A stretch of DNA of 64,000 nt, taken from positions 124,001 through 188,000 of the forward strand of contig NZ_JAPIVS010000006.1 of NCBI RefSeq assembly GCF_026239695.1. The letters run 5' to 3'. Shown piece after piece: positions 43,304-53,084 of this stretch (position 1 is the first letter of the stretch; every line of letters begins with the position of its first letter). The DNA comes from Pedobacter sp. MC2016-15. Lineage in GTDB: Bacteria > Bacteroidota > Bacteroidia > Sphingobacteriales > Sphingobacteriaceae. A model generated the notes under the pieces. It saw nothing but the letters and a program-made list of their open reading frames with translations. It was not told the origin of the DNA and did not search any database. Both the position numbers and the translations under genes were made by a program.

Positions 43304-44545
43304 ATGAACACAAAAAACAACCTAAAAAAACTAGTACTGCTGTTAACTTTTGCAGCAGCTTTTACAGCATGTAAAAAGGACAATGACGTCACTCCACCTG
43401 AGGTAGAAGATGCCGCAAAGGAATTTAAATTTGTACGTGTGCTGGTCAGCGATGAGCTTACTACACAGATCAATCTGCTTGACCCTTCAACAGGTGCTAT
43501 TGCAGCGTTTAATGGAAAGTTCCCATTAGCGAATCTTTATGGAACCGCCTCCGGCCGTTATGCTGCAGTGCTTTATGGTACGCAAAACCTGGCAGAGGTG
43601 TTCGATAGCGGACTGCTTTCGCATGATGACCATGTGGATGTAGACCGTGCACCGCAATGGAGTAATATTACCGCAACGGGTTTAAAGCCAACACACTTCA
43701 AAAGCAAAGGCACGGAATCACTGATCTTTAATGACGGTGATGGTACTTTAAGTTTGGGTAACGATGCAGATTTCAACAGGGCAGGCGCTACATTCAGCAT
43801 CATCAACGCAGGTCTGTTACCACATCACGGAGCAATGGCACAATTTAACAATGGCAACTATGCCGTAACAGTTTCGCCTGCCAGTGGGGTTTCTCCCAAC
43901 CGGGTTAAAGTCATCACTAAAACCGGTAGCACAGCCTTTGCTTCTACGCTGGAGGTTGGTAATATCCATGGTAATGCCAGTGATGGCAACGTGGCTGTAT
44001 TTGGTGCTTTCACTTCTGCCGCTGCAACCGCAGGTGGGGCCCTGGTGGTGAGCGCTACGGGAGAACAACGCATGATTCCTAATCCTGAGGGATTTGGTGC
44101 ATTTCGTTTAGGCAGCATCTATTATGCAGCAGCAGCGAAGAAATTCATCGGTTATGTAGCTACAAAAGGAGCTTACCTGATTGATATTACCGGCAACAAA
44201 ATCACACCAATCTATGCTGGTGCAGATGCTTTCCAGGTAAAGGTGGATTATGCCGGCAAAAACTTACTGGTATTAACATCAGATGGAAAACTACGTATTT
44301 ACGATCTGGCAACAGCAGCATTGAAAAAAGAAGGCAACGTAATCTCCGCAGTGAATGCAGCTGACACTTATAAACCAGTGTTGGAAGCTACCGCAAAATA
44401 TGCATACATCGCAGTGCCTTCATCAGGAGAAGTGCATCAGGTGAGTCTTGAAGATTTCAGTAAAGTGACGAAACACAAAGTTTCATCGAGACCGGTAAGG
44501 TTAGCTTTGCTTGGATTTGAAAGCAGTGAAGAGCATGATCATTAA
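43304..44545 (+). CDS. AztD-like beta-propeller metal-binding lipoprotein
   Basis: A 413-aa lipoprotein (lipobox 'AAAFTACKKD'). The mature protein is a propeller resembling the periplasmic zinc chaperone AztD. Conserved His sites are visible in 'LLSHDDHVDVD', 'KPTHFKSKG', 'LLPHHGAMAQF' and 'VGNIHGNASDGN', and the protein ends in 'EEHDH'. In AztCD systems the propeller hands zinc to a carrier; here it would work with the TonB-dependent receptor and DUF4625 proteins. It is the last gene before a strong terminator. The zinc role is inference from family and residues. Confidence 0.8.
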   Translation: MNTKNNLKKLVLLLTFAAAFTACKKDNDVTPPEVEDAAKEFKFVRVLVSDELTTQINLLDPSTGAIAAFNGKFPLANLYGTASGRYAAVLYGTQNLAEVFDSGLLSHDDHVDVDRAPQWSNITATGLKPTHFKSKGTESLIFNDGDGTLSLGNDADFNRAGATFSIINAGLLPHHGAMAQFNNGNYAVTVSPASGVSPNRVKVITKTGSTAFASTLEVGNIHGNASDGNVAVFGAFTSAAATAGGALVVSATGEQRMIPNPEGFGAFRLGSIYYAAAAKKFIGYVATKGAYLIDITGNKITPIYAGADAFQVKVDYAGKNLLVLTSDGKLRIYDLATAALKKEGNVISAVNAADTYKPVLEATAKYAYIAVPSSGEVHQVSLEDFSKVTKHKVSSRPVRLALLGFESSEEHDH

Positions 44546-44570
44546 TGATCATTTGTTTAGTTAAGTTCGG

Positions 44571-44597
44571 AACCGGCATCAATGATGCCGGTTTTTG
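44571..44597 (+). terminator. Rho-independent terminator of the zinc operon
   Basis: AACCGGCAT stem with ATGCCGGTT (11 bp if the small loop closes), then a TTTTT tract, 26 bp after the propeller gene. It also separates the convergent GH28 gene. Confidence 0.85.
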
Positions 44598-44598
44598 A

Positions 44599-46092
44599 TC
44601 ATATTTTCTTAACCGCAGCTTTGCTGTTCTGATACTTTAACCCCTCCACGTTTTTAACAATAATGGCAGCAGCGCTGCTCTCCGCCGGAATATCGATCTT
44701 GTCCAGAGAAAGTTTTTTGACATCATCAAATACCAGTGCGGGTCTGAAATCTTCTCCCCTGAGGCGCAACTTAATATTGCTGATCGTCATATTTTTAGCA
44801 TGCCTGGTGTATAATCCCCATGAAGGCAGTTCTGAAAACATAGTAAATTCCGGGTAGCCAGCCTCATTTTCAGTCACCTTGTCCAGGGCATCAAGGCTTA
44901 CAAAAGCGCGTTCTTTGCTGGCTCCGCCTCCATAGACAATCTCAATATTCTCCAGTTTCACGTTTTCTACCTCATGTCCCGGTAAGCCCGTAACTGATGC
45001 CGGCAGGAGATTATGAGGACTAACTTTCGGCAGGGGTCCTTCCATTGGGTAACCGATATCAGGCTTGCCGGCAGGAACTTCAACCTTCACATTCCTGATG
45101 CTGACGTTTTTTAAAGTACTAAACCTGCTGTCCTTATTGCGGTGCCCCAGGCGGATGAATATGGCATTTCCTGTATTTTTCGCATTTACGCCATCAATGT
45201 CAACATCTTCAAGAAAAGCCCCGTCTACAGTTTCCAGGGCGATGGCAGAACGGTAGGTGTCAAAAACAGTAAGATTTTTTACGGTGACCTTCCTGAATCC
45301 TCCAACAGAGCCGGTACCCAGCTTAAACCCGCTGGCACTGGATCTCAGCGTACAGTTTTCTACAAGTATATCTTCACAGCTGCCGGCGCTGATCTCCGAT
45401 TTCAAACAAATCGCATCATCAGCGGCATTGAAAGAGCTATTGCTGATCCTTACTTTTTTGGAATCTACGATATCAATACCATCATTATTCCAGTAACAAA
45501 TACTGTTGACAGTCATGCTGTCAATCACTACACCCTCACATTCTTTGTAATTCTGTACCCATGAAGAGGCGTTTTTGAGGGTGATACCAGTGACGCTGAC
45601 ATCTTTACAGCCCTTAAAATAAATGAGATTGGTGCGGTTGTCCTCTCCGGGGCGTTTTGCCAGCCATTCATGATCCCGGATCTCGCCGGCGCGTAAAAGC
45701 AGCAGCGTGTTTTGCACCAGCTCCCTGCCTTGTCCGTCGATTGTTCCCTTCCCGCTGATGCGTATATGATGTTGCCCAACAGCAGAAATGATTGCCATTT
45801 TACCAGCGGTGTAATCATTACGTTTGGCACTTCCCCACAAAATTGCATTTTTTTCCAAATGCAGCTCCACATTACTTTTAAGAACCAGGGGCCCGCTGAG
45901 GTAATTGCCTTCCGGTACCGTTACGATTCCACCGCCACTTGCAGATGCCTGGTCTATCGCCTCCTGAATAATTGACGCGTTGTTAAAATCAAGTCCTGTT
46001 CTGGCGCCGAAGTCTTTTATATTCAAACGTTTTTGAGCAATTGCAGGTATACTGAAAGTAATATATAACAGTATTAAAAGTTTTGTCTTCAT
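44599..46092 (-). CDS. Glycoside hydrolase family 28 (polygalacturonase-like), secreted
   Basis: A 497-aa exported right-handed beta-helix enzyme with a signal peptide ending AIAQ. It begins with the pectate-lyase-like 'NIKDFGARTGLDFNN'. Active-site blocks: 'NNDGIDIVDSKKV' (first Asp), 'NAADDAICLKS' (Asp pair), and 'FDTYRSAIALET' in the RIK region. The usual GHG His block is altered to 'SASGFKLGT'. The family hydrolyses galacturonan or related rhamnogalacturonan bonds. It is monocistronic. The exact pectic linkage is unknown. Confidence 0.87.
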   Translation of the reverse strand: MKTKLLILLYITFSIPAIAQKRLNIKDFGARTGLDFNNASIIQEAIDQASASGGGIVTVPEGNYLSGPLVLKSNVELHLEKNAILWGSAKRNDYTAGKMAIISAVGQHHIRISGKGTIDGQGRELVQNTLLLLRAGEIRDHEWLAKRPGEDNRTNLIYFKGCKDVSVTGITLKNASSWVQNYKECEGVVIDSMTVNSICYWNNDGIDIVDSKKVRISNSSFNAADDAICLKSEISAGSCEDILVENCTLRSSASGFKLGTGSVGGFRKVTVKNLTVFDTYRSAIALETVDGAFLEDVDIDGVNAKNTGNAIFIRLGHRNKDSRFSTLKNVSIRNVKVEVPAGKPDIGYPMEGPLPKVSPHNLLPASVTGLPGHEVENVKLENIEIVYGGGASKERAFVSLDALDKVTENEAGYPEFTMFSELPSWGLYTRHAKNMTISNIKLRLRGEDFRPALVFDDVKKLSLDKIDIPAESSAAAIIVKNVEGLKYQNSKAAVKKI

Positions 46093-46189
46093 ATCGATTT
46101 CAATATGGTGATTTATCTATTAATTCTCAATTTTCATTTAAAAACAATACCGTTGGCGTACATGTTAACTAAAGATAGATTCAGAAACC

Positions 46190-47251
46190 GTGAAAAAACT
46201 CCTTCTCTCCTTCCTTGTCCTCTTTGCATCGCTATCGTCCTATGCCCAAATCGGGTTTGAACAATTATTACAAGCCGGTCCTTCTGATGCAGCCAGACTG
46301 GTCAGTGCCTATGGAGATCCTCTTTTTAAAGGATTTGGACTCGGAATGAACAGCGGCTGGACCAACACCGCCAAGACAATGGGGTTTTTACGTTTCGACA
46401 TCAGGGTGACCGGAACTGCTGTAGTTGTTCCTCAATCGGCACGCTCATTTGATGTCACAAAAATCGGGCTCTCCAATCACCTGCAACCTGCAGATCCTGC
46501 GAATGTGATGTCGCCTACGTTTAGTGGGAACACAGGAAACAACGGCCCTCTCATGAACCTCTTTGATGACTTCGGAAACAAAATCACATCATTTGATTTG
46601 CCTCCGGGTGTGTTACGGGGATTTGTACCCTCACCGCAGCTTCAGGTAACATTGGGGCTGGTCCTGAATACCGATGTTACGGTGCGCTGGGCCCCTAAGA
46701 TTACCTTGAATAATGATTTTGGATCTGTATCTACCTACGGTTTCGGAATCAAACATAACATCATGGACGACATTGCCGGCGGCGAAGGAGACCGTAAACC
46801 TTTCGATCTGGCCTTCGCGCTGAGCTACAACAGGGTGCAATACGAAAAGGGGCTCAACTTACAGCCTCTGGAGGGTTCAGTGCCTAAAGATCCTGAACAG
46901 GTGAAGGATTTTAGCAACCAGGCAGTATATGGCAACTTTGATAATTATCTGGTACAGATGATACTTTCCAAACAGCTGTCTTTTTTCACGCCATATGTAG
47001 CTGTGGGATACAACACTTCAAAAACGGAGTTTGGTATCAAAGGGAATTTCCCTATTCCAACGGGAGTTTCGGGCGACCAGCTGTCTTACACTACCTATAC
47101 CGACCCTGTTAACATAGACCTGACGCATGTAAAGGGCTTCCGCGCAGACATGGGTTTTCAGCTTAAATTCCCGGTACTGACTATTTTTGCTTCATACGGT
47201 TTGGCAGAACGATATTCACTGGTAAATGCAGGTATAGGCATTGGTATCTAA
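46190..47251 (+). CDS. DUF6588-type outer-membrane protein
   Basis: A 353-aa exported protein starting with GTG at 46190, then a signal peptide ending SYAQ. The mature part is Gly/Phe-rich, with repeated amphipathic strands ('FGLGMNSGWTNTAKTMGFLR', 'DNYLVQMILSKQLSFFTPYV') and a terminal aromatic strand ('FASYGLAERYSLVNAGIGIG'), consistent with a small outer-membrane barrel of the DUF6588 group. No activity is known. It lies between two glycosidase genes; the link is only positional. Confidence 0.7.
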   Translation: MKKLLLSFLVLFASLSSYAQIGFEQLLQAGPSDAARLVSAYGDPLFKGFGLGMNSGWTNTAKTMGFLRFDIRVTGTAVVVPQSARSFDVTKIGLSNHLQPADPANVMSPTFSGNTGNNGPLMNLFDDFGNKITSFDLPPGVLRGFVPSPQLQVTLGLVLNTDVTVRWAPKITLNNDFGSVSTYGFGIKHNIMDDIAGGEGDRKPFDLAFALSYNRVQYEKGLNLQPLEGSVPKDPEQVKDFSNQAVYGNFDNYLVQMILSKQLSFFTPYVAVGYNTSKTEFGIKGNFPIPTGVSGDQLSYTTYTDPVNIDLTHVKGFRADMGFQLKFPVLTIFASYGLAERYSLVNAGIGIGI

Positions 47252-47299
47252 GTAGATTTATTTTATTTTTGGTTATCAACCCGACCACAAAATAAACTA

Positions 47300-48589
47300 A
47301 TGAAAAGACTATTAACAATACTTAGCTTTTGTCTGGCACTTACCCTGCAGATGAATGCACAAACCTACACTCCTTCTGCCAGCAACCTGTCTGCAAGAAA
47401 CACTTTTCAGGACCTCAAATTCGGCCTCTTTATTCACTGGGGCATTTACAGTGAACTGGGCCGGGGCGAATGGGTGATGAACAATGACCATATCGCTTAC
47501 AAAAACTATAAAAGGCTGGCAGATTTTTTTAACCCGCAGTCTTTCAGTGCGCGCGACTGGGTAAAGTTTGCGAAGAGTGCTGGTATGAAATACATTACTG
47601 TTACATCGAGGCACCATGATGGCTTCAGCATGTTCGGCACCAAAGAATCGCCCTATAACATTGTGGATGCAACACCTTACAAAAAAGATCCGCTGATGGG
47701 GCTGGCGAAAGAATGTGCCAAAGAGGGTATACAGCTTCATTTCTATTACTCGCTGCTCGACTGGGGCCGTCCGGATTATGCCTTTGGCAGCAGGATTGTT
47801 GATGGCAAACCCATTGATGGCGACTGGGATAGTTATATCTCCTTTATGAAAAAGCAGCTTACGGAGCTGATCACCAGATATCCCGGCGTAAAGGGCATCT
47901 GGTTTGACGGTCATTGGGAACGCAAAACGGCCAACTGGCATTATGATGAGATCTACGGCTTAATCCACAAGCTGAACCCGGCGATCCTTGTAGGTAACAA
48001 CCACCACCTTGAACCTAAACCAGGAGAAGATTTTCAAATGTTTGAAAAGGATCTTCCGGGAAATAACCTGACCGGATTTAGCGGTGAGGCCAAAATTGGA
48101 GAGCTGCCCCTGGAAACCTGTGAAACGATCAACAAAAGCTGGGGCTTTGATCTTTCCGATAACAGCTACAAATCTTCGAAACAACTGATCCACTACCTCG
48201 TAGGTGCGGCAGGAAGAAACGCGAATTTCCTGCTCAACATCGGCCCGATGCCGGATGGAAAAATACAGTCTGAGTTTACCGATACCATGGCAATCGTAGG
48301 TAAATGGATAAAGCAGAATGGCGAGAGTATCTATGGTACACGCGGAAATGTGATTGCTCCGCAGCCCTGGGGAGTGATGACACATAAAAACAAGACTTCG
48401 TATGTTCATATTTTAGTCTGGCCACAGGAGAACTACATTTTTATTCCTAAACTAAAAGGAAAAATCAGCAAGGCAGTATTGCTGGGTACAAAAACGGCAG
48501 TTAAGTATAAACAGCAGGACGAAGGTGTTTTTGTATACCTGGATGGGGTTAAATCACTTCCTTATGATACCATTATACAACTCTTATAG
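47300..48589 (+). CDS. Glycoside hydrolase family 29 alpha-L-fucosidase
   Basis: A 429-aa exported enzyme with a signal peptide ending MNAQ. GH29 blocks: 'KFGLFIHWGIYSELGRGEW', 'TSRHHDGFSMFGTKES' and the nucleophile strand 'VKGIWFDGHWE' (Asp at about 202). It lacks the long C-terminal beta-sandwich beyond ~330, as in the shorter GH29 members. It removes alpha-L-fucose from glycans. It follows the DUF6588 gene by 48 bp and may share its transcript. Confidence 0.9.
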   Translation: MKRLLTILSFCLALTLQMNAQTYTPSASNLSARNTFQDLKFGLFIHWGIYSELGRGEWVMNNDHIAYKNYKRLADFFNPQSFSARDWVKFAKSAGMKYITVTSRHHDGFSMFGTKESPYNIVDATPYKKDPLMGLAKECAKEGIQLHFYYSLLDWGRPDYAFGSRIVDGKPIDGDWDSYISFMKKQLTELITRYPGVKGIWFDGHWERKTANWHYDEIYGLIHKLNPAILVGNNHHLEPKPGEDFQMFEKDLPGNNLTGFSGEAKIGELPLETCETINKSWGFDLSDNSYKSSKQLIHYLVGAAGRNANFLLNIGPMPDGKIQSEFTDTMAIVGKWIKQNGESIYGTRGNVIAPQPWGVMTHKNKTSYVHILVWPQENYIFIPKLKGKISKAVLLGTKTAVKYKQQDEGVFVYLDGVKSLPYDTIIQLL

Positions 48590-48625
48590 GAAATGACACG
48601 AAGTGTTATCTGACGGGAATTAAAA

Positions 48626-48644
48626 TACCCCTTTATTGGGGATA
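48626..48644 (+). promoter_or_regulatory. CCCC-N6-GGGG palindromic motif, copy 1
   Basis: TACCCCTTTATTGGGGATA, followed by a TTTTTT tract, 37 bp after the fucosidase stop and ~105 bp before the DUF4397 gene. It may be a weak terminator or a regulator site. The same CCCC-TTTANN-GGGG-ATATT arrangement recurs at 53085-53104. Confidence 0.45.
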
Positions 48645-48749
48645 TTTTTTCAGTGAGAGAAATCTCTCTTTTGTAATGAACATCAATGCACCAAGATGAA
48701 ATAAATCATCCCGGGCACATTTATGCATCTTATAAAAACAGATAAAATC

Positions 48750-49487
48750 ATGAAATTCTCAAAAAAAAACCTCTCTCTACTTCAGCTGTCAGCGGTTGCC
48801 TTGCTGGTAGGTACAGTAATTATCGGCAGCTCATTCAGGAATGACACTGATCTTCTATCACTGAAGCAAGCCAAAGTAAAAGTCATCAATGGTATTTTTA
48901 ATAATCCGGCATACGTGATCAAAGTGAACGGCAAAGTGCTGAGCAGCACCCCGCTGGCTTACAGGAAATCAACAGCATACACAGCCATCCCCTCAGGAAG
49001 CCAAACGCTGACTGTAACGGAACAGGGAAGTAAAAATGTGATCCTGAGCAGTAAGCTAAATGTTACAGCAGGCAACAGCGCATCCTTTTATCTGGTGCCT
49101 GAAACTTCAACATCTAAAGCTACTGGTCTGCTGATTCCGGATGACCTGGCTACCATTGCCCCTAAGAAAGCCAAGATACGTTTTGTAAACCTGAGCCCGG
49201 ATGCCGGCAGCCTGGACCTGCTGATCAATGGTAAAGCAGTAGCCTCAACCGTAGGTACTGAATTTAAGGAATTCTCTGAATTCGTGGAAATTGAACCTGT
49301 TGCAGGGGCTACTTTCGCTCTCAGGGAAACCGGCACAAAAAATATTGTGGCAACCAATAAAAATGTGAGTGTTGCCGAAGGCCAGTTTACCACGCTGTGG
49401 GGAGTAGGTACCAAAGGAAAGGTTGCCGCTCAGTCGGCAGCTTCACAACTGGCACTGGGCGTAATCGTAAACAAGCCTGCACAGTAA
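48750..49487 (+). CDS. DUF4397-domain exported protein
   Basis: A 245-aa protein from the ATG at 48750; an upstream in-frame Met at 48723 is less likely. N-terminal signal segment 'SLLQLSAVALLVGTVIIGSS'. Two DUF4397 repeats, ~45-140 and ~145-235: 'AKVKVINGIFNNPAYVIKVN' and 'AKIRFVNLSPDAGSLDLLIN'. These immunoglobulin-like modules occur in surface proteins. It is next to the receiver/propeller-kinase genes and ends at a terminator that overlaps the receiver gene's 3' end. Confidence 0.85.
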   Translation: MKFSKKNLSLLQLSAVALLVGTVIIGSSFRNDTDLLSLKQAKVKVINGIFNNPAYVIKVNGKVLSSTPLAYRKSTAYTAIPSGSQTLTVTEQGSKNVILSSKLNVTAGNSASFYLVPETSTSKATGLLIPDDLATIAPKKAKIRFVNLSPDAGSLDLLINGKAVASTVGTEFKEFSEFVEIEPVAGATFALRETGTKNIVATNKNVSVAEGQFTTLWGVGTKGKVAAQSAASQLALGVIVNKPAQ

Positions 49488-49513
49488 TCAGAACCAAATA
49501 TAATCCCGATAAG

Positions 49514-49549
49514 CAGGTCATCTATGATTATAGATGGCCTGTTTCTTTT
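49514..49549 (+). terminator. Terminator of the DUF4397 gene
   Basis: A 12-bp stem, CAGGTCATCTAT with ATAGATGGCCTG (one G-U), a 4-nt loop and a TTTCTTTT tail, 27 bp past the stop. The convergent receiver gene terminates inside this hairpin (stop at 49528-49530). Confidence 0.85.
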
Positions 49550-49905
49550 AGTGCAATAATGGTCTGGCGTAAACTCTGGTTGAGGCCGCTTTTCAGGATG
49601 TATCCCGAAGCTCCCGCCTGCAGCAGTTTAGAAATCCGTTCCTCATCTTCAAAGACTGTCTGGATCAGAATATATATGTGGGGCAGCGCTTTTTTTAAGT
49701 TCCTGAGCATGGCCGTATCATCGATCCCGGCCATTTCGATATCCATCAGTATCACATCTGGCCGGCACTGTGACACCTTTTCAAGTAAATTGCCGGCCAT
49801 GCCGAAAGTGCCCACTATTTCAAAGATAGGGTCTGTACTTAGAAGCAGAACAATGCTGTTCCGAATGTTTTTGTTATCATCAAAAATTGCTATACGAGTC
49901 CTCAT
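49528..49905 (-). CDS. Receiver-only response regulator (output domain missing)
   Basis: A 125-aa receiver domain: 'IAIFDDNK' acidic pocket, phospho-Asp55 ('VILMDIEMAG'), Thr region 'ILIQTVFEDEE' and Lys104 ('GYILKSG'). The sequence is NarL/FixJ-like, a class that normally continues to ~210 aa with a LuxR-type HTH, but translation stops right after the receiver ('ALKETGHL'), inside a terminator hairpin, and no HTH remnant follows. It is 35 bp downstream of the propeller kinase. Either a truncated regulator or a phosphate relay or sink. Confidence 0.88.
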   Translation of the reverse strand: MRTRIAIFDDNKNIRNSIVLLLSTDPIFEIVGTFGMAGNLLEKVSQCRPDVILMDIEMAGIDDTAMLRNLKKALPHIYILIQTVFEDEERISKLLQAGASGYILKSGLNQSLRQTIIALKETGHL

Positions 49906-49940
49906 GTCGTTGGTTTAATTATATGATAAATACGTTAATT

Positions 49941-52900
49941 CTATTTTATTCTAAGCAGCAGACGAATGGTTGTTCCTAAACCAGGGGCACTCTGTACAGA
50001 AAGTTTTGCCTTTAACTCTTCCGCACGTAACCTGATATTATTCATCCCGTTCCCTCCCATTGAACCTGTTACATCGCCACTATAATCGGCATCCGATACG
50101 AAACCAATACCATCATCCCGGATCTCCACCTCAATCATATCATTGTTGACCTTCAGCTCCACCTCAATATTTTTACAATCGGCATGTTTGATCGCATTGT
50201 TTACCGACTCTTTTAAAATCAGATAGAGATTTTTGCGGATTGCAGTAGTAGCGATATTCTCCTGGATCTTCGCATTATGCTTAAAGCTGAAGTTGATGTT
50301 TTTCACCTTACATAGAGGCCGGGCAAAGTTTTCAACCCTTGAAATAATGCTGTTCAGATGGTCGTTCTTGGGGTTGATTGCCCAGACAATATCTGCCATA
50401 TCATTGATCATCTCATTTGCCGTAAGGCTGATCGTTTCCAGGATGTTCTGCAACTGATTTGCTTTCTCCTGTCCCTGGTAAATTCGTGCCACCTCACTGT
50501 ACACAGAAATACTGCTCAGGGTAGAGCCAATCTGATCATGGAGGTCCTGCGCAATACCATTCCTGATCGCCTGCTGCTCCAGCAGATTATTTACCCGATA
50601 CTGGTAGAGGAAGTAAGCGATGGTGGAGATCAGGAAAAGAATCAGTACCGGGAACCACCATGTTAACCAGAACGGAGGATTAATTACAATTTTAACCGAT
50701 TTATAATTCAGCCGGTCGTTATCTTTCCAGTTGCTGGCCTTTACCTTAAATGTGTATGTGCCGCCCGACAAATTGGAGTAATTGGCAAAATTGCGCTTAC
50801 CAGCCCTGATCCATGATTTATCTGCCCCCTCCAGCATATAGGAATAGGTGACATTATCGCCGGTGTATTCCGGAGCCGAAAATTCTATAGAAAAAAAGTT
50901 CTGTGAGTAATTCAGAACAATAGTTTTGAGATTGAGCCAGTGGCTGTACGAACGGTTAAAGATTTTGAAATCTGTAAAAAACACCTCCGGATCATGAACT
51001 ATCCGCGCAACCTTCACGGGATTAAAGGTGATGAAGTAATTGATCCCTGCAGCATAGAGGTTGTCTTGCCTGTCTTTGTAAATATATCCCCTCAAGCCCT
51101 CAGAGCTTTGCAGACAGGGCAGCTCATAGCTGGAATAGATTTTTGAACCTACCTCATATTTATGAATATGCCCGTTGCAGACCATCCATAAATTATTGCT
51201 GCGATCGGATTGTATGCCCTCAATGAGATTCGCAGATTCACCGATATGCGTAATTTTACCTTCTTTAGTGTTGAAGAAGTTTAATCCACCACCATAGGTG
51301 CTGATCCAGAAATTGCCCTTGCCATTGTCGAGGATATCAGATACATGATCACTACTGAGTGAATACTTGTTTTTAACCTCGTTGGAATAATATTTTATGG
51401 GTAGTGAGGCCCTGCCCCCTGCCCAGTTCCCCAGTCCGGCCTTATAGGTAGCCAGCCAGGTATGACCGCCCTGATCTGCATACAATTTACCAATCAGGTT
51501 ATCCCTGATATCGAATCTGCTGAGGATATTTTTGGTGGTGTCAGATCTTGAAATCCATCGCTGCTCCCTGAGATCATAGTAGGCGAGAAAATGCCCGAAG
51601 GGTGACACCAGAAGCACAGGATGACGGTCGATGGTATCCCTCACGATAGAAACAATTCTGGAACTGAACAACTTGCTCATGACAGGATCAGCATCTGTAT
51701 TTGGCAGCGGCGTTACGGTATTGGATTCCTGATGATATTTAAACAGCGTATAGTCTGTACCGATATAAAAGGTTTTGTCCTGATCAATAAAAAACTTTGT
51801 TACTGCTAATTTCTGGTTTTTGTAAACCAGCATCCTGTATTGAAAGGTGGTACTGCCTGCCTCACGGGTAAAAATACCTTCATTGGTGCCGATCCATAAT
51901 TTCTGATGTTCATCCTTATAAAAATCGTAGATTATCATGTTTTTATCATTGGCATTTGGCAACCAGTGCTGTTCAAAGGAGGCAAAAAGAGGATTGTACT
52001 TGTTCAATCCATTATCGGTTCCTACCCATACAACGCCATTACGGTCAATATACACCACGTTGGTATGGTCATTGGTAATCGTTCCCTCCACAAAGGGACG
52101 GTGTCGCAGTTGATGAACCTGCTTTGTACTGCGGTTATACACAGATATACCGGTATTCCTGCCGGCCATCCATACCTGCCCCTGATCATCTTCAGCAAAG
52201 GATACCATCTCATCCGCAGGAATACCTGCAGGAGCATCTTCAGGATGGCCGCCCAGTGCCAACTGATTGCGGGGACTGTAACGGTATACCTTATTATCCC
52301 AGGAGCCCAGCCAGAAGGCATTGGTTTTATCCTTAAATATAGCTGTTACGGTATTGTGAGGCAGTTTAGCATATAAGTCGGCATAACGCTCATCTTCCTT
52401 GCAGGCCAGCGTACGGGTATTGATCTGCAGCAAACCTCTTCCTTCTCTGCCCACCCAGAGGGTATCATGATCGAGTGCAAATGAGCGGATAGCCCATGAG
52501 CCTTCATCATTAATTGGCGGATCAAACTTTTCTGTTCTTTTATTAAACCGTACTGTAAACTTATGACTGGTAGCCAGCCATAGATTGCCCTGTCTGTCTT
52601 CGATAATCTTGTTGATCCCATTCTCGGGAATACTCCCGGGATTATTGACATCGTGTTTATACTGTTTAAACTGCTTGAGAGGAGCCTGCCTGTAATCGTA
52701 TCTGGTGATGCCCCCATCTTTGGTAGCAATCCACAGTACCCCGTTTTTGTCTTCACAAAGATCTGTGATGATGTTTCCTGAAAGACCCGAAGATACATTT
52801 GGGGTACTTCTGAAAACACTGAAATACCTTCCGTCATAGCGGTTTAACCCATCCTCGGTACCGATCCACATAAATCCGCGTTTATCCTGAAGAATGCAGT

Positions 52901-53018
52901 TGATCTTTTTATGTGACAAGCCTTGCTCAGTACCTATTTTCGTGAAATATGGACCAAAATTTTGTGCTAACACAGTATTAGACAAAAGGATGCCAATAAA
53001 AAAAAGTCTCAGATACAT
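49941..53018 (-). CDS. Two-component propeller/Y_Y_Y sensor histidine kinase
   Basis: A 1025-aa membrane kinase: signal peptide (1-18, ending VLAQ), two seven-bladed 'regulator propeller' domains to ~690 (repeats such as 'FMWIGTEDGLNRYDG' and 'VLWIATKDGGITRYD'), Y_Y_Y domain ~700-775, TM ~790-812, HisKA_3 with His in 'IAQDLHDQIGSTLSSIS', and HATPase ('NNAIKHADCKN', 'GNGMNNIRLRAEEL'). It resembles polysaccharide-sensing kinases but is not a hybrid with an AraC domain. It forms a unit with the receiver-only protein. A CCCC/GGGG palindrome lies 67 bp before its start. Confidence 0.92.
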   Translation of the reverse strand: MYLRLFFIGILLSNTVLAQNFGPYFTKIGTEQGLSHKKINCILQDKRGFMWIGTEDGLNRYDGRYFSVFRSTPNVSSGLSGNIITDLCEDKNGVLWIATKDGGITRYDYRQAPLKQFKQYKHDVNNPGSIPENGINKIIEDRQGNLWLATSHKFTVRFNKRTEKFDPPINDEGSWAIRSFALDHDTLWVGREGRGLLQINTRTLACKEDERYADLYAKLPHNTVTAIFKDKTNAFWLGSWDNKVYRYSPRNQLALGGHPEDAPAGIPADEMVSFAEDDQGQVWMAGRNTGISVYNRSTKQVHQLRHRPFVEGTITNDHTNVVYIDRNGVVWVGTDNGLNKYNPLFASFEQHWLPNANDKNMIIYDFYKDEHQKLWIGTNEGIFTREAGSTTFQYRMLVYKNQKLAVTKFFIDQDKTFYIGTDYTLFKYHQESNTVTPLPNTDADPVMSKLFSSRIVSIVRDTIDRHPVLLVSPFGHFLAYYDLREQRWISRSDTTKNILSRFDIRDNLIGKLYADQGGHTWLATYKAGLGNWAGGRASLPIKYYSNEVKNKYSLSSDHVSDILDNGKGNFWISTYGGGLNFFNTKEGKITHIGESANLIEGIQSDRSNNLWMVCNGHIHKYEVGSKIYSSYELPCLQSSEGLRGYIYKDRQDNLYAAGINYFITFNPVKVARIVHDPEVFFTDFKIFNRSYSHWLNLKTIVLNYSQNFFSIEFSAPEYTGDNVTYSYMLEGADKSWIRAGKRNFANYSNLSGGTYTFKVKASNWKDNDRLNYKSVKIVINPPFWLTWWFPVLILFLISTIAYFLYQYRVNNLLEQQAIRNGIAQDLHDQIGSTLSSISVYSEVARIYQGQEKANQLQNILETISLTANEMINDMADIVWAINPKNDHLNSIISRVENFARPLCKVKNINFSFKHNAKIQENIATTAIRKNLYLILKESVNNAIKHADCKNIEVELKVNNDMIEVEIRDDGIGFVSDADYSGDVTGSMGGNGMNNIRLRAEELKAKLSVQSAPGLGTTIRLLLRIK

Positions 53019-53084
53019 GGTAAATATAGCCCTGGAGGATCATTAAAAATATTGGGAAAATTAGAAATTATTTAAGGGGGGATC

